The translations under genes were made by a program, and so were the position numbers. From Alphaproteobacteria bacterium (GTDB lineage Bacteria > Pseudomonadota > Alphaproteobacteria > Acetobacterales > Acetobacteraceae): a DNA stretch of 10,695 nucleotides. The notes beneath the pieces were generated by a model, which saw only the letters and a list, made by a program, of their open reading frames with translations, made no database searches and had not been told where the DNA came from. Positions 1-6,560 of this stretch are shown here, one piece after another (positions within the stretch are counted from its first letter, which is position 1; each line of letters begins with the position of its first letter). The stretch is taken from positions 5,250 to 15,944 of the forward strand of contig JAAFHD010000034.1 in assembly GCA_013298245.1 (NCBI GenBank), read 5' to 3'.

Positions 1-558
1 CTGCACGGTGTTCTGGTAGGGGATATGCGTCATCTCCACGCCGGTCGCGCGCATGAACAGCCCGGCGGCCAGATGCTGCGCGCCGCCGGTGGTGGCGGCG
101 AAGGTGACGCGGCCGGGATTGGCGCGCGCGAAGGGCACCAATTCGCGAATGTGCGTCCAGGGCGTGTGCGGCCCGCCGACGATGAGGTTGGGCGCCGCAC
201 CCACGCCATGCACGGGCAGGAAATCGCGCCGTGCATCCCAACGGTTGTGGCGCAGGATGAAGGGCGCGATGGCAAAGGTGGCGATATTGCCGTTGTAGAA
301 GGTGTAGCCATCGGCGCCGGCGCGCAAAGTGGCCTCGCCGCCCACGATGCCGCCGGCGCCGGGGCGATTATCGACCACCACGTTCTGGCCGAGCATGGCG
401 CCCATCTTCTGCGCCATCAGGCGCGCGGCCACGTCCAGCACGCTGCCAGCGGCGCCGGGGATGATGTAGGTCAGCGACTTGCTGGGCTGCCAGGTTTGCG
501 CGATGGCGGCGGGGGCGGCCAGGCTGCCAAGCATGATCGTGCGGCGTGCGACGCGCAT
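1..558 (-). CDS. Bug family (TctC-like) periplasmic solute-binding protein, 3' end outside window
   Basis: Extracytoplasmic binding protein of the tripartite tricarboxylate transporter (TTT) type, which captures carboxylates or related small acids in the periplasm. Only the first 186 residues are present, of roughly 320 usual for the family; the reading frame is still open at base 1. The N-terminus MRVARRTIMLGSLAAPAAIA has a twin arginine followed by a hydrophobic stretch and an AxA-type cleavage site before QTWQP, so Tat export is likely. Family hallmarks follow: YIIPGAAGSVLDVAARLMA (residues 31-49), VVVDNRPGAGGIVGGE (60-75) and the DGYT motif (83-86). The start ATG has AGGGAG about 8 nt upstream. 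The gene lies 52 nt after the acyl-CoA ligase on the same strand and is probably the last known member of that operon. No TctA/TctB membrane genes are visible, which is common for orphan Bug proteins. The ligand cannot be read from the sequence. Confidence 0.9.
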   Translation of the reverse strand, partial: MRVARRTIMLGSLAAPAAIAQTWQPSKSLTYIIPGAAGSVLDVAARLMAQKMGAMLGQNVVVDNRPGAGGIVGGEATLRAGADGYTFYNGNIATFAIAPFILRHNRWDARRDFLPVHGVGAAPNLIVGGPHTPWTHIRELVPFARANPGRVTFAATTGGAQHLAAGLFMRATGVEMTHIPYQNTVQ

Positions 559-577
559 CGGAACATCTCCCTTCTGC

Positions 578-597
578 CGGCCCATCTGGCGGGGCCG
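578..597 (-). other. Short inverted repeat in the ligase-Bug gap
   Basis: CGGCCC and GGGCCG form a 6-bp stem around an 8-nt loop in the 52-nt gap between the acyl-CoA ligase stop and the Bug gene start. There is no T-tract after it on the minus strand, so it is not a convincing intrinsic terminator. It could lower readthrough or stabilise the upstream message, or be a chance product of the high GC content. Confidence 0.3.
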
Positions 598-610
598 TGC
601 GGGGAGCGTT

Positions 611-2113
611 TCATGCGTGCGGCGGGCGCGTCAACCGTTGTTGCGCTTCCTCGCGCAGCTTCGTCTTTTGCACTTTTCCGCTGGCGGTCATGCCGATCGC
701 CTCGAAGTCATCGACGAACCAAAGGTGGCGCGGCAGGCGGAAACCGGCGATGCGCGGGCGCAGCCAGGCGAGCAGCGCATCGGGCGTGATGGTGGCGCCG
801 GCGGCCAGGCGCACGAAGGCCGCGGGCACTTCGCCCAGGCGCGCATCTGGCACGCCGACGACCTGCGCGACGGCGACATCGGGGTGGGCTTGCAGCGCTT
901 CTTCGACCTCCGCCGGGGCGACGTTTTCGCCGCCGACGCGGAACACGTCCTTCAAGCGGCCGACCATGCGGAAGCGGCCGCGCGCGTCCATCACGCCGAG
1001 GTCGCCGGTGCGCAACCAGCCATCGGGGGTGATGGTTTTGGCGGTGTTGTCGGGGTCCTTCAGGTAGCCCTGCATCAGGGACCAGCCGCGCACGCGGATT
1101 TCGCCTTGCGTGTCGGGCGCGGCGCGCGTGTCGTCATTGAAGATGGCCACTTCCAGCCCGTCATGCGTGGGCAGCCAGCCATCGGCGCGGTCATCGAGGC
1201 TGTCGTCGGGGAAGGAAAAACCGACATTGGGCGCGGCTTCGGACAGGCCATAGGCGTTGCAGACGCCATGCGCGCCGAGTTCTTGCGCGATGCGGCGCAT
1301 GGTGACGGGGCCGGCCGCAGCCCAGCCGCCGCGCAGCGCCAAGCGTGCGCGATCCAGGCTGGGTTCGTCCATGATCATCTGGAAGATGGTGTCGTTGCCG
1401 CTGCACAGCGTGCAGCATTCCTCGGCCAGCAGGCGCGCGGCTTCTGCTGCGGAAAAATGCGTGGGCGTGACGAGCGTGGCGCCGCTGCAAAGGCAGACCA
1501 GCAGCGTCAGCGTGGTGCCGGCGACATGGAAGAAAGGGCGGTTGTTGAGGTAGCGATCCGCGGGTGTGGCGCGCAGGCGCCCGGCAACCGACGCGGCATT
1601 GCGAAGCATGGCGTGCTGCGTCAGCACGACGCCCTTGGGGCGGCTGGTGGTGCCGCTGGTGAACTGGATCAGCAGCGGGTCGTGCTCGTCCGGCAGTGGT
1701 GGCAGGGGGGCCGCGTGCCAGGCCTGGTCTTCGACGATGATGTGCGGCGCGGCGCCCAGCATGGCCGGGAAATCCAGCCCCAGGAAATGCCGCGTGGTGA
1801 AGGTAACGCGCGTGTCGGTGCGCGTCAGCACATCGTCGATTTCGGCGGGCTTGAAGCGCGTGTTGACCGGCACGGTGATGCAGCCCAACCGCGCGGCGGC
1901 GAGGAACAGCGCCACCCATTCCGCACCATTGGGCAGCAGGATGGCGATGAAATCGCCGCGCTTGAGGCCCATCGCAGCCATGCTGCCGGCGCGCGCCGCG
2001 ACTTGCGCGTCAAGCTCGCGCCACGTCCAGCGCGCATCGGGCGCGACCACCGCCTCCGCATCCGGATGCGCCGCGACGCGCGCGGCCAGCATGTCGGCGA
2101 CGCGGAAGCTCAT
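611..2113 (-). CDS. AMP-forming acyl-CoA ligase (class I adenylate-forming enzyme)
   Basis: Activates a carboxylic acid to its CoA thioester through an acyl-adenylate, using ATP; cytoplasmic. The product is 500 residues, normal for the family. Visible motifs are the P-loop-like FTSGTTSRPKG (residues 151-161), AYGLSEAAP (287-295, the YGxTE region), TGDLG (369-373), the hinge GRLKDVFRVGGEN (385-397) and the C-terminal catalytic lysine region ASGKVQKTKLRE (477-488). All core residues seem intact, so it should be active. The ATG at 2113 overlaps the stop of the enoyl-CoA hydratase as ATGA, and GGAAGG lies upstream; a TTG six codons earlier is less likely. The closest functional analogues by family are CaiC, FadK and medium- or short-chain acid ligases, but the substrate cannot be assigned. 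In the operon it supplies acyl-CoA for the hydratase and perhaps the CoA-transferase. The Bug protein downstream may deliver the acid. Confidence 0.92.
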   Translation of the reverse strand: MSFRVADMLAARVAAHPDAEAVVAPDARWTWRELDAQVAARAGSMAAMGLKRGDFIAILLPNGAEWVALFLAAARLGCITVPVNTRFKPAEIDDVLTRTDTRVTFTTRHFLGLDFPAMLGAAPHIIVEDQAWHAAPLPPLPDEHDPLLIQFTSGTTSRPKGVVLTQHAMLRNAASVAGRLRATPADRYLNNRPFFHVAGTTLTLLVCLCSGATLVTPTHFSAAEAARLLAEECCTLCSGNDTIFQMIMDEPSLDRARLALRGGWAAAGPVTMRRIAQELGAHGVCNAYGLSEAAPNVGFSFPDDSLDDRADGWLPTHDGLEVAIFNDDTRAAPDTQGEIRVRGWSLMQGYLKDPDNTAKTITPDGWLRTGDLGVMDARGRFRMVGRLKDVFRVGGENVAPAEVEEALQAHPDVAVAQVVGVPDARLGEVPAAFVRLAAGATITPDALLAWLRPRIAGFRLPRHLWFVDDFEAIGMTASGKVQKTKLREEAQQRLTRPPHA

Positions 2114-2832
2114 CGCATGCCGGCCTTCCAATCCCCGGCGACGAGGTTTTCCTCGATGGCGAGAATTTCCGTGGCCAGCGCGCCGCGTGGGTGCATCTCG
2201 ACGCCCTCATCCACGCAGCGTTTCGCCAGGCGCAGCGCGCCAGGCGGTGCGGCGGTGACAGCGCGCGCGATGGCGGCGAGTTCCTCCTCCAGCGCCTCCG
2301 GCGCGACCAGCCGCGTGACGAAACCAATGCCGCGCGCTTCCGCAGCACTCATCGCCCGGCCGGTGAACATCAGGTCCTTCGCGAGCCGCTTGCCGATCGC
2401 GCGCGGCAGGCGCTGCGTGGCGCCGACCGTGCCGCGCAGCGCTTCGGGTGTGCGGAACTGCGCGGCCGCCGTGGCCACCACGAAATCGCAACAGGCAGCG
2501 ATTTCCGCGCCCGACCCGATGGCAGCACCGGTCACCACCGCGACTGTCGGCATCGGCAGATGTTCCAGCGCATCATAGGCCGCGAAGCCGCGCAGGCGGC
2601 GCGCGCGGATGGCGTCTTCCTCCATGCCGGCGCGTTCCTTCACATCCGCGCCGGCGCAGAACACCGGGCCATTGGCGCGCACCAATACAAGCCGCGCATC
2701 CTCGGCCACCGCGCGCCGACACGCAGCTAGCAACGCCGTCGCCAGCGCATTGTTCAGCGCGTTGCGCGCCTCCGGCCGGTTCAGCGTGAAGGTCGCGACA
2801 TGGTCGCGCAGTTCGTACAGAAGCTCAGTCAA
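2110..2832 (-). CDS. Enoyl-CoA hydratase/isomerase family protein
   Basis: Crotonase-fold enzyme that probably adds water to a 2-enoyl-CoA; cytoplasmic. The product is 240 residues, slightly short of the usual 255-265. Oxyanion-hole segments are FCAGADVKE (58-66) and GAAIGSGAE (102-110). The two glutamates of true hydratases appear as Glu110 and Glu130 (FRTPEALRG), 20 residues apart as in rat mitochondrial hydratase (Glu144/Glu164), which favours hydration over other crotonase chemistries. The start is an unusual TTG at 2832, chosen because AGGAGGG (2845-2839) sits 6 nt upstream, no other start lies nearby in frame, and the resulting N-terminus MTELLYELRD fits the family. TTG overlaps the TGA stop of the CoA-transferase as TTGA, and its own stop overlaps the ligase ATG. 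This suggests translational coupling of all three. CaiD or a PaaF/PaaG-like role is possible; the exact substrate is unknown. Confidence 0.93.
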   Translation of the reverse strand: MTELLYELRDHVATFTLNRPEARNALNNALATALLAACRRAVAEDARLVLVRANGPVFCAGADVKERAGMEEDAIRARRLRGFAAYDALEHLPMPTVAVVTGAAIGSGAEIAACCDFVVATAAAQFRTPEALRGTVGATQRLPRAIGKRLAKDLMFTGRAMSAAEARGIGFVTRLVAPEALEEELAAIARAVTAAPPGALRLAKRCVDEGVEMHPRGALATEILAIEENLVAGDWKAGMR

Positions 2833-4007
2833 ATCGCGCCCTCCTCGCGCAGCGTTGCGATGCGCGCGGCGTCATAGCCCAGCATGTCGCGCAGCAGCGC
2901 ATCCGTATCCGCGCCCAGCAATGGCGGTGTGCCGAGCGAAGGATTCTCCCAGCCATCGAAGCGCAGCGGGTTGCGCAGCGCGGGGAAGGCGCCCAGCAGC
3001 GGATGCGCGAATTTCGCGACCGACCCGCGCGCCGCGACATGCGGGTCGGCGAGCACTTCATCCAGCGCCAGCACAGGGCCATTGGGCACATCTACGGCGT
3101 CCAGCGCGGCCACCGCTTCGGCGCGCGTCATGCCATCCAGCGCGCCTTGAATCATCGCCATCACTTGCTCGCGCGCCGCCACGCGCGCGGCGTTGTCCGC
3201 CAGTTCCGGCGCGGCCGGCAGGCGCAGCGCGGTGCATAACGGCGCCCAATGCTGATCGCTCGCGGTGATGTGCAGATACCGCCCGTCGCGGCACTTGAAC
3301 GACGCGCTCGGCACCCTTCCCGGATGCTCCGTGCCCAAGCGCGGCGGCACTTCGCCCAGCGCGAAAAAACGCGCCGCCGCGATGGTCAGCAACGCCACCT
3401 GCGCATCGAACATCGACAGGTCGATATGCGCGCCACCCCCACCCCGCTCGCGCCCCAACAGCGCCGACAACAACGCGATCGCGGCCCACAACCCACTGGT
3501 CAAATCCGCCACCGGCAGACCCGGTTTCACTGGGCCGCCGCCACGTTCTCCGGTTAGCGACAACCAACCCGCCATCGCCTGGAACACGGTGTCGTAGCCC
3601 TTGCGCTGCGCATAAGGCCCGGTCTGCCCGAAGCCCGTGCAGGACAGCACGACGAGGCGCGGATTCAGCGCGCGCAAATCGGCGGCACCCAACCCGCGGC
3701 GCGCCAGTTGTCCGGTCGGGAAATTCTCCACCACCGCGTCCATCTGCGCAGCCAGGCCGCGCACGATCTCGCGCCCCGCGGCACTGCGCAGGTTGACTGT
3801 GATGCTGCGCTTGGCGCGGTTGCACGCCATGAAATAGGCAGAGACTCCATGGCCCGCGAACGGCTCAAAGCCGCGCGTTTCATCGCCCGCGCCGGGCTGT
3901 TCCACCTTGATGACCTCAGCACCCAGTTCCGCCAGGATCATCGTCGCGAAAGGGCACGCCAGCACGCGCGACAAATCCAGGATTCGAATGCCATCAAGCG
4001 GTCGCAT
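2829..4007 (-). CDS. CaiB/BaiF family (family III) CoA-transferase
   Basis: Moves CoA from an acyl-CoA donor to a free carboxylic acid; cytoplasmic, typically an interlocked dimer. The product is 392 residues, normal for the family. Seen: N-terminal MRPLDGIRILDLSRVLACPF, NRAKRSITVNL (63-73), SCTGFGQTGPYA (122-133), YDTVFQAMAGW (138-148) and PVADLTSGLW (165-174). Asp168 sits where formyl-CoA transferase and CaiB have their catalytic aspartate (Asp169). One oddity is LACPF at 17-20, where most members read LAGPF. The ATG at 4007 was preferred to in-frame GTG (4010) and TTG (4025) because it gives the typical MRPLDG N-terminus and has GGAAG about 8 nt upstream. It is the first gene of the leftward operon, and its TGA overlaps the hydratase TTG. 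The pairing of a transferase with an ATP-dependent ligase gives two routes to the CoA ester. Donor and acceptor are unknown. Confidence 0.93.
   Translation of the reverse strand: MRPLDGIRILDLSRVLACPFATMILAELGAEVIKVEQPGAGDETRGFEPFAGHGVSAYFMACNRAKRSITVNLRSAAGREIVRGLAAQMDAVVENFPTGQLARRGLGAADLRALNPRLVVLSCTGFGQTGPYAQRKGYDTVFQAMAGWLSLTGERGGGPVKPGLPVADLTSGLWAAIALLSALLGRERGGGGAHIDLSMFDAQVALLTIAAARFFALGEVPPRLGTEHPGRVPSASFKCRDGRYLHITASDQHWAPLCTALRLPAAPELADNAARVAAREQVMAMIQGALDGMTRAEAVAALDAVDVPNGPVLALDEVLADPHVAARGSVAKFAHPLLGAFPALRNPLRFDGWENPSLGTPPLLGADTDALLRDMLGYDAARIATLREEGAI
2839..2845 (-). promoter_or_regulatory. Strong ribosome binding site deciding a TTG start
   Basis: AGGAGGG on the minus strand lies inside the last codons of the CoA-transferase gene, 6 nt before the TTG of the enoyl-CoA hydratase. 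It is a near-perfect anti-SD match and is the main reason for accepting TTG as the start codon. Confidence 0.8.
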
Positions 4008-4027
4008 CACCGCAGCTTCCGCCAATG

Positions 4028-4042
4028 GTTGACGCTGTCAAC
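4028..4042. promoter_or_regulatory. Perfect palindrome in the divergent promoter region, candidate operator
   Basis: GTTGAC-GCT-GTCAAC is a perfect inverted repeat with 6-bp arms and a 3-bp centre. It is flanked by an imperfect outer pair GCCA (4021-4024) and TGGC (4045-4048). It ends 20 nt before the CoA-transferase ATG and 81 nt before the ThDP-enzyme ATG, between two divergent operons, the usual place for a dimeric repressor or activator site. The minus-strand arm reads TTGACA, a consensus -35 hexamer, but no good -10 lies 17 nt further on, so I do not call a promoter. No regulator gene is in the window, so the protein family cannot be named. Confidence 0.5.
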
Positions 4043-4044
4043 AA

Positions 4045-4093
4045 TGGCCGCGACAGTCCGGCAGCTGCGTCCTGGCCGCGACGGCAGTCGCGG
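4045..4093. repeat. Direct repeat and stem-loop in the divergent intergenic region
   Basis: TGGCCGCGAC occurs at 4045-4054 and again at 4073-4082, 28 bp apart start to start. The second copy also forms a perfect inverted repeat, CCGCGAC (4076-4082) and GTCGCGG (4087-4093), around a 4-nt GGCA loop. In plus-strand RNA this would be a 7-bp hairpin ending 17 nt before the GGAGGG of the ThDP gene. It may be a second regulator site or a 5'-UTR hairpin. Confidence 0.45.
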
Positions 4094-4110
4094 ATCACCA
4101 GGCCGCTATG

Positions 4111-4116
4111 GGAGGG
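4111..4116 (+). promoter_or_regulatory. Ribosome binding site of the ThDP-enzyme gene
   Basis: GGAGGG stands 7 nt before the ATG at 4124. It fixes this start against the in-frame ATG at 4025, which would add 33 residues unlike any ThDP-enzyme N-terminus and would run across the control region. Confidence 0.75.
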
Positions 4117-4123
4117 AACCGAC

Positions 4124-5812
4124 ATGCCGGAAATGACAGGTGGCGAAGCCCTTGCTGGCCAGTTGCTGAAGGAAGGTGTGACCGACCTTTTCGGCCTGCC
4201 CGGCGTGCAGTTGGATTGGGCAACCGATGCGCTGCGCCGCGTCGCGAACACCATCCGCTTCATCGTGCCGCGCCACGAACAGGCCGCCAGCTACATGGCC
4301 GATGGCTATGCGCGCAGCACCGGCAAGGTAGGCGTGTGCATGGTCGTGCCAGGCCCCGGGATGCTGAACGCGATGGCCGGCCTGTCCACCGCTTATGCGT
4401 GCAATTCGCCCGTGCTGGCGATCGTTGGTGACATCCCGTCCTTCAGCCTCGGCAAGGGCTGGGGCATGCTGCACGAGGTCAACAACCAGTCCGGCATCCT
4501 CGACACCGTCACCAAATGGCGCGGACGTGCGACCGCGCCGGATCAAATCCCCGCTCTGGTGCGCGAGGCCTTCCGCCAGGCCACCGGGGGCCGGCCGCGC
4601 CCCGTCGCGCTGGAAATCCCGCCCGACATCCTGGCCGCCAAAGCGGACATCACGCTGATCGATCCGCCGGCGGGAGAGGACAATCGCCTCTACCCTGACA
4701 GCACGCAGGTTGCCGCGGCCGCCGCGTTGTTGGCACGCGCGAAACTGCCGATCATCTATGTTGGTGGTGGCGTGCTTTCGGCCCGCGCCGGCCGTGCCGT
4801 ACAAGCGCTGGCAGAAAAATTGCAAGCCCCTGTGGTGATGGGCGAGAATGGCCGTGGCGCCATCCCCGACAGCCATCCGCTGGCGGTCACATCGCTGGCC
4901 GCCCGCGCGCTATTCCAACACGCGGATGCGGTGCTGGTTGCAGGCTCGCGCTTCGTCGACGGCATGACCGGCGGCTCCGCCTGGCCGACGCCCGGTATCC
5001 AATGGGCCTGGGTGAACGCCGAGGCCGAAGCCTGGGCGCCACCACGCCACGCCGACGCGCCCGTGCAGGCCGACTGCCGCCTGGGCATCGAGGCGATCAC
5101 CGCCGCGCTGCCCGGGCTGTCGCCACCAAACCGCGCGGACATCGTGCGCCAGGTGCGCGACTGGGCGAACGCACAGATGGACCAGATCGCGCCGCAAATC
5201 GGCTGGGTGAACGCGCTGCGCGATGCCATGCCGAAGGACGCGATCCTGGTCGGTGAACTGACACAGGTTGGTTATGTCGCGCGCTTTGCGCTGCCCGTTG
5301 AGACCGAGGGCGCGTTCATGGGCCCGGGCTATCAGGGCACGCTGGGCTATGGTTTCCCAACGGCGTTGGGTGTGGCCGCCGGCAATCCGGATCGCGCGGT
5401 CGTCTCCATCACCGGCGATGGCGGATTCGGCTGGGCGATGCAGGAGCTCGCGACGGCGCGCCGCTATGGCCTGAACACCGCGACCGTGGTGTTCGATGAT
5501 GGCCAGTTCGGCAATGTCGCGCTGTTGCAGAAGCGCATGTTCGGCGCGTCCTATGAAACCGACCTGGCCAACCCGCACTACGCGCACCTGGCTGCGGCCT
5601 TCGGTGTGCAGCATGCGCGCTGCGAAACGCCCGATGCGCTGCGCGACACGCTGGCGCGCCATTGCGCCAACCCAGCCGCGCCGCTGCTGATCGAAGTGCC
5701 GGTCGGCCAGATGCCCAACCCATGGCTGCTGATGCGCCTGAACCCGCCGCCCTTCGGTGCCGGCGCCGCGCCGCCGCCCAACCCCTTGGGCGAACCGCCC
5801 GCGCGTGCTTGA
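4124..5812 (+). CDS. Acetolactate-synthase-like thiamine diphosphate enzyme (2-oxoacid decarboxylase/carboligase type)
   Basis: Cytoplasmic ThDP- and Mg-dependent enzyme of the COG0028 group, acting on a 2-oxo acid or 2-hydroxyacyl substrate by C-C cleavage or ligation. The product is 562 residues. Domain order is the usual one: N-terminal pyrimidine-binding domain with the cofactor-activating Glu52 in RHEQAASYMADGYAR, a central domain at about 195-330 (IIYVGGGVLSARAG), and a C-terminal diphosphate-binding domain with GDGGFGWAMQELATA from residue 431. The metal-binding motif GDG-x(24)-NN ends in Asp458-Asp459 (VVFDDGQFGN) rather than Asn-Asn, so Asp replaces the usual Asn ligand. The ending EVPVGQMPNPW followed by a Pro-rich tail (about 541-562) differs from biosynthetic IlvB. 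No small subunit gene (ilvN) follows. It heads a plus-strand operon with gloB 9 nt downstream and is divergent from the CoA-transferase. It is not clearly oxalyl-CoA decarboxylase or IlvB; the reaction is unknown. Confidence 0.88.
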   Translation: MPEMTGGEALAGQLLKEGVTDLFGLPGVQLDWATDALRRVANTIRFIVPRHEQAASYMADGYARSTGKVGVCMVVPGPGMLNAMAGLSTAYACNSPVLAIVGDIPSFSLGKGWGMLHEVNNQSGILDTVTKWRGRATAPDQIPALVREAFRQATGGRPRPVALEIPPDILAAKADITLIDPPAGEDNRLYPDSTQVAAAAALLARAKLPIIYVGGGVLSARAGRAVQALAEKLQAPVVMGENGRGAIPDSHPLAVTSLAARALFQHADAVLVAGSRFVDGMTGGSAWPTPGIQWAWVNAEAEAWAPPRHADAPVQADCRLGIEAITAALPGLSPPNRADIVRQVRDWANAQMDQIAPQIGWVNALRDAMPKDAILVGELTQVGYVARFALPVETEGAFMGPGYQGTLGYGFPTALGVAAGNPDRAVVSITGDGGFGWAMQELATARRYGLNTATVVFDDGQFGNVALLQKRMFGASYETDLANPHYAHLAAAFGVQHARCETPDALRDTLARHCANPAAPLLIEVPVGQMPNPWLLMRLNPPPFGAGAAPPPNPLGEPPARA

Positions 5813-5821
5813 ACGATCACC

Positions 5822-6544
5822 ATGACCATCACCGTCAAAGCTATCCCGTGCCTGTCCGACAACTACGCCTGGTGGGTGCGGGATGATTCGACCGGCATCT
5901 GCGCCGTGGTCGACCCCGGCGAAGCCGCACCCGTGCTGGATTTCGTGCACAAGGAAGGCAGCGGGCTGGACTGGATTCTGCTGACACATCACCACGGCGA
6001 TCACATTGCTGGCGTGGCCGAAGTGGCGCGCGAATTCGGCGCGAAGATCGCCGGTGCGGCGGCCGATGCGCATCGCTTGCCGGCGCTGGATGCGGCGCTT
6101 TCCGCGGGCGATGACTTCCTGCTGGGTGGCGCGAACGCGCGCATCATCGACACCCCTGGCCACACGCGCGGCCACATCGCCTTCGCCTTCGCCAGCCATG
6201 TGTTTTGTGGCGATACGCTGTTCAGCCTGGGCTGCGGCCGCCTGCTGGAAGGCGATGCGGCGGAGATGTTCGGCAGCCTGGCCGCGCTGGCCGCGCTGCC
6301 CGATGCCACACTGGTCTGCTGCGGCCATGAATACACCGAGAGCAATGCGCGCTTCGCGCTGACGGTGGAGCCTCAGAACGCCGCGCTGATCGCGCGCGCG
6401 GATGAGGTGCGCGCGCAACGCGTGGTCGGCGTGCCGACAGTGCCCACGACAATCGCGCAGGAAAAAGCTGCCAACCCTTTCATACGTGCGGGCAGCGTCG
6501 CGCGGCTCGCGGAAATCCGCGCGGCCAAAGACAGTTTTCGTTGA
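5822..6544 (+). CDS. gloB: Hydroxyacylglutathione hydrolase (glyoxalase II), metallo-beta-lactamase fold
   Basis: Hydrolyses S-D-lactoylglutathione and similar acylglutathiones to the acid and glutathione, the second step of methylglyoxal removal; cytoplasmic. The product is 240 residues, close to the usual 250-260. The dinuclear metal site is complete: THHHGDH (55-61), His114 in TPGHTRGH, Asp131 in CGDTLFSLGCGR, and His169 in CGHEYT. Those last segments and the C-terminal NPFIR (218-222) are typical of glyoxalase II rather than generic beta-lactamase-fold hydrolases, and NPFxR contributes to glutathione binding. It begins 9 nt after the ThDP enzyme stop, with no obvious Shine-Dalgarno sequence, so it may depend on coupling to upstream translation. 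A glutathione S-transferase follows 16 nt later, which supports a glutathione-linked role. Confidence 0.94.
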   Translation: MTITVKAIPCLSDNYAWWVRDDSTGICAVVDPGEAAPVLDFVHKEGSGLDWILLTHHHGDHIAGVAEVAREFGAKIAGAAADAHRLPALDAALSAGDDFLLGGANARIIDTPGHTRGHIAFAFASHVFCGDTLFSLGCGRLLEGDAAEMFGSLAALAALPDATLVCCGHEYTESNARFALTVEPQNAALIARADEVRAQRVVGVPTVPTTIAQEKAANPFIRAGSVARLAEIRAAKDSFR

Positions 6545-6560
6545 GGAATCGAGGAACGCC

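Noticed and set aside
578..597. Intrinsic terminator between the ligase and the Bug gene
   Set aside because: Only a 6-bp stem with an 8-nt loop and no T-tract; kept only as a weak inverted repeat.
479..2578. A 699-codon open frame on the plus strand opposite the ligase and hydratase
   Set aside because: It is antisense to two well-supported genes. Its translation is Arg/Ala/Gly/His-rich with no recognisable domain, as expected for a shadow frame in high-GC DNA.
4018..4041. Sigma-70 promoter for the CoA operon using TTGACA at 4041-4036 (minus)
   Set aside because: The hexamer at the right distance (AAGCTG) is a poor -10, and transcription would start at about the ATG; the TTGACA is better explained as a palindrome arm.
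2829..5812. Oxalate degradation pair (formyl-CoA transferase plus oxalyl-CoA decarboxylase)
   Set aside because: The families are superficially right, a CaiB-type transferase divergent from a ThDP enzyme. But the ThDP enzyme has the VVFDDGQFGN and EVPVGQMPNPW segments rather than those of oxalyl-CoA decarboxylase, and a hydratase and ligase do not fit that pathway.
4124..5812. Biosynthetic acetolactate synthase large subunit (ilvB)
   Set aside because: No ilvN or ilvC follows, the metal motif and C-terminus differ, and the neighbours are catabolic and glutathione genes.
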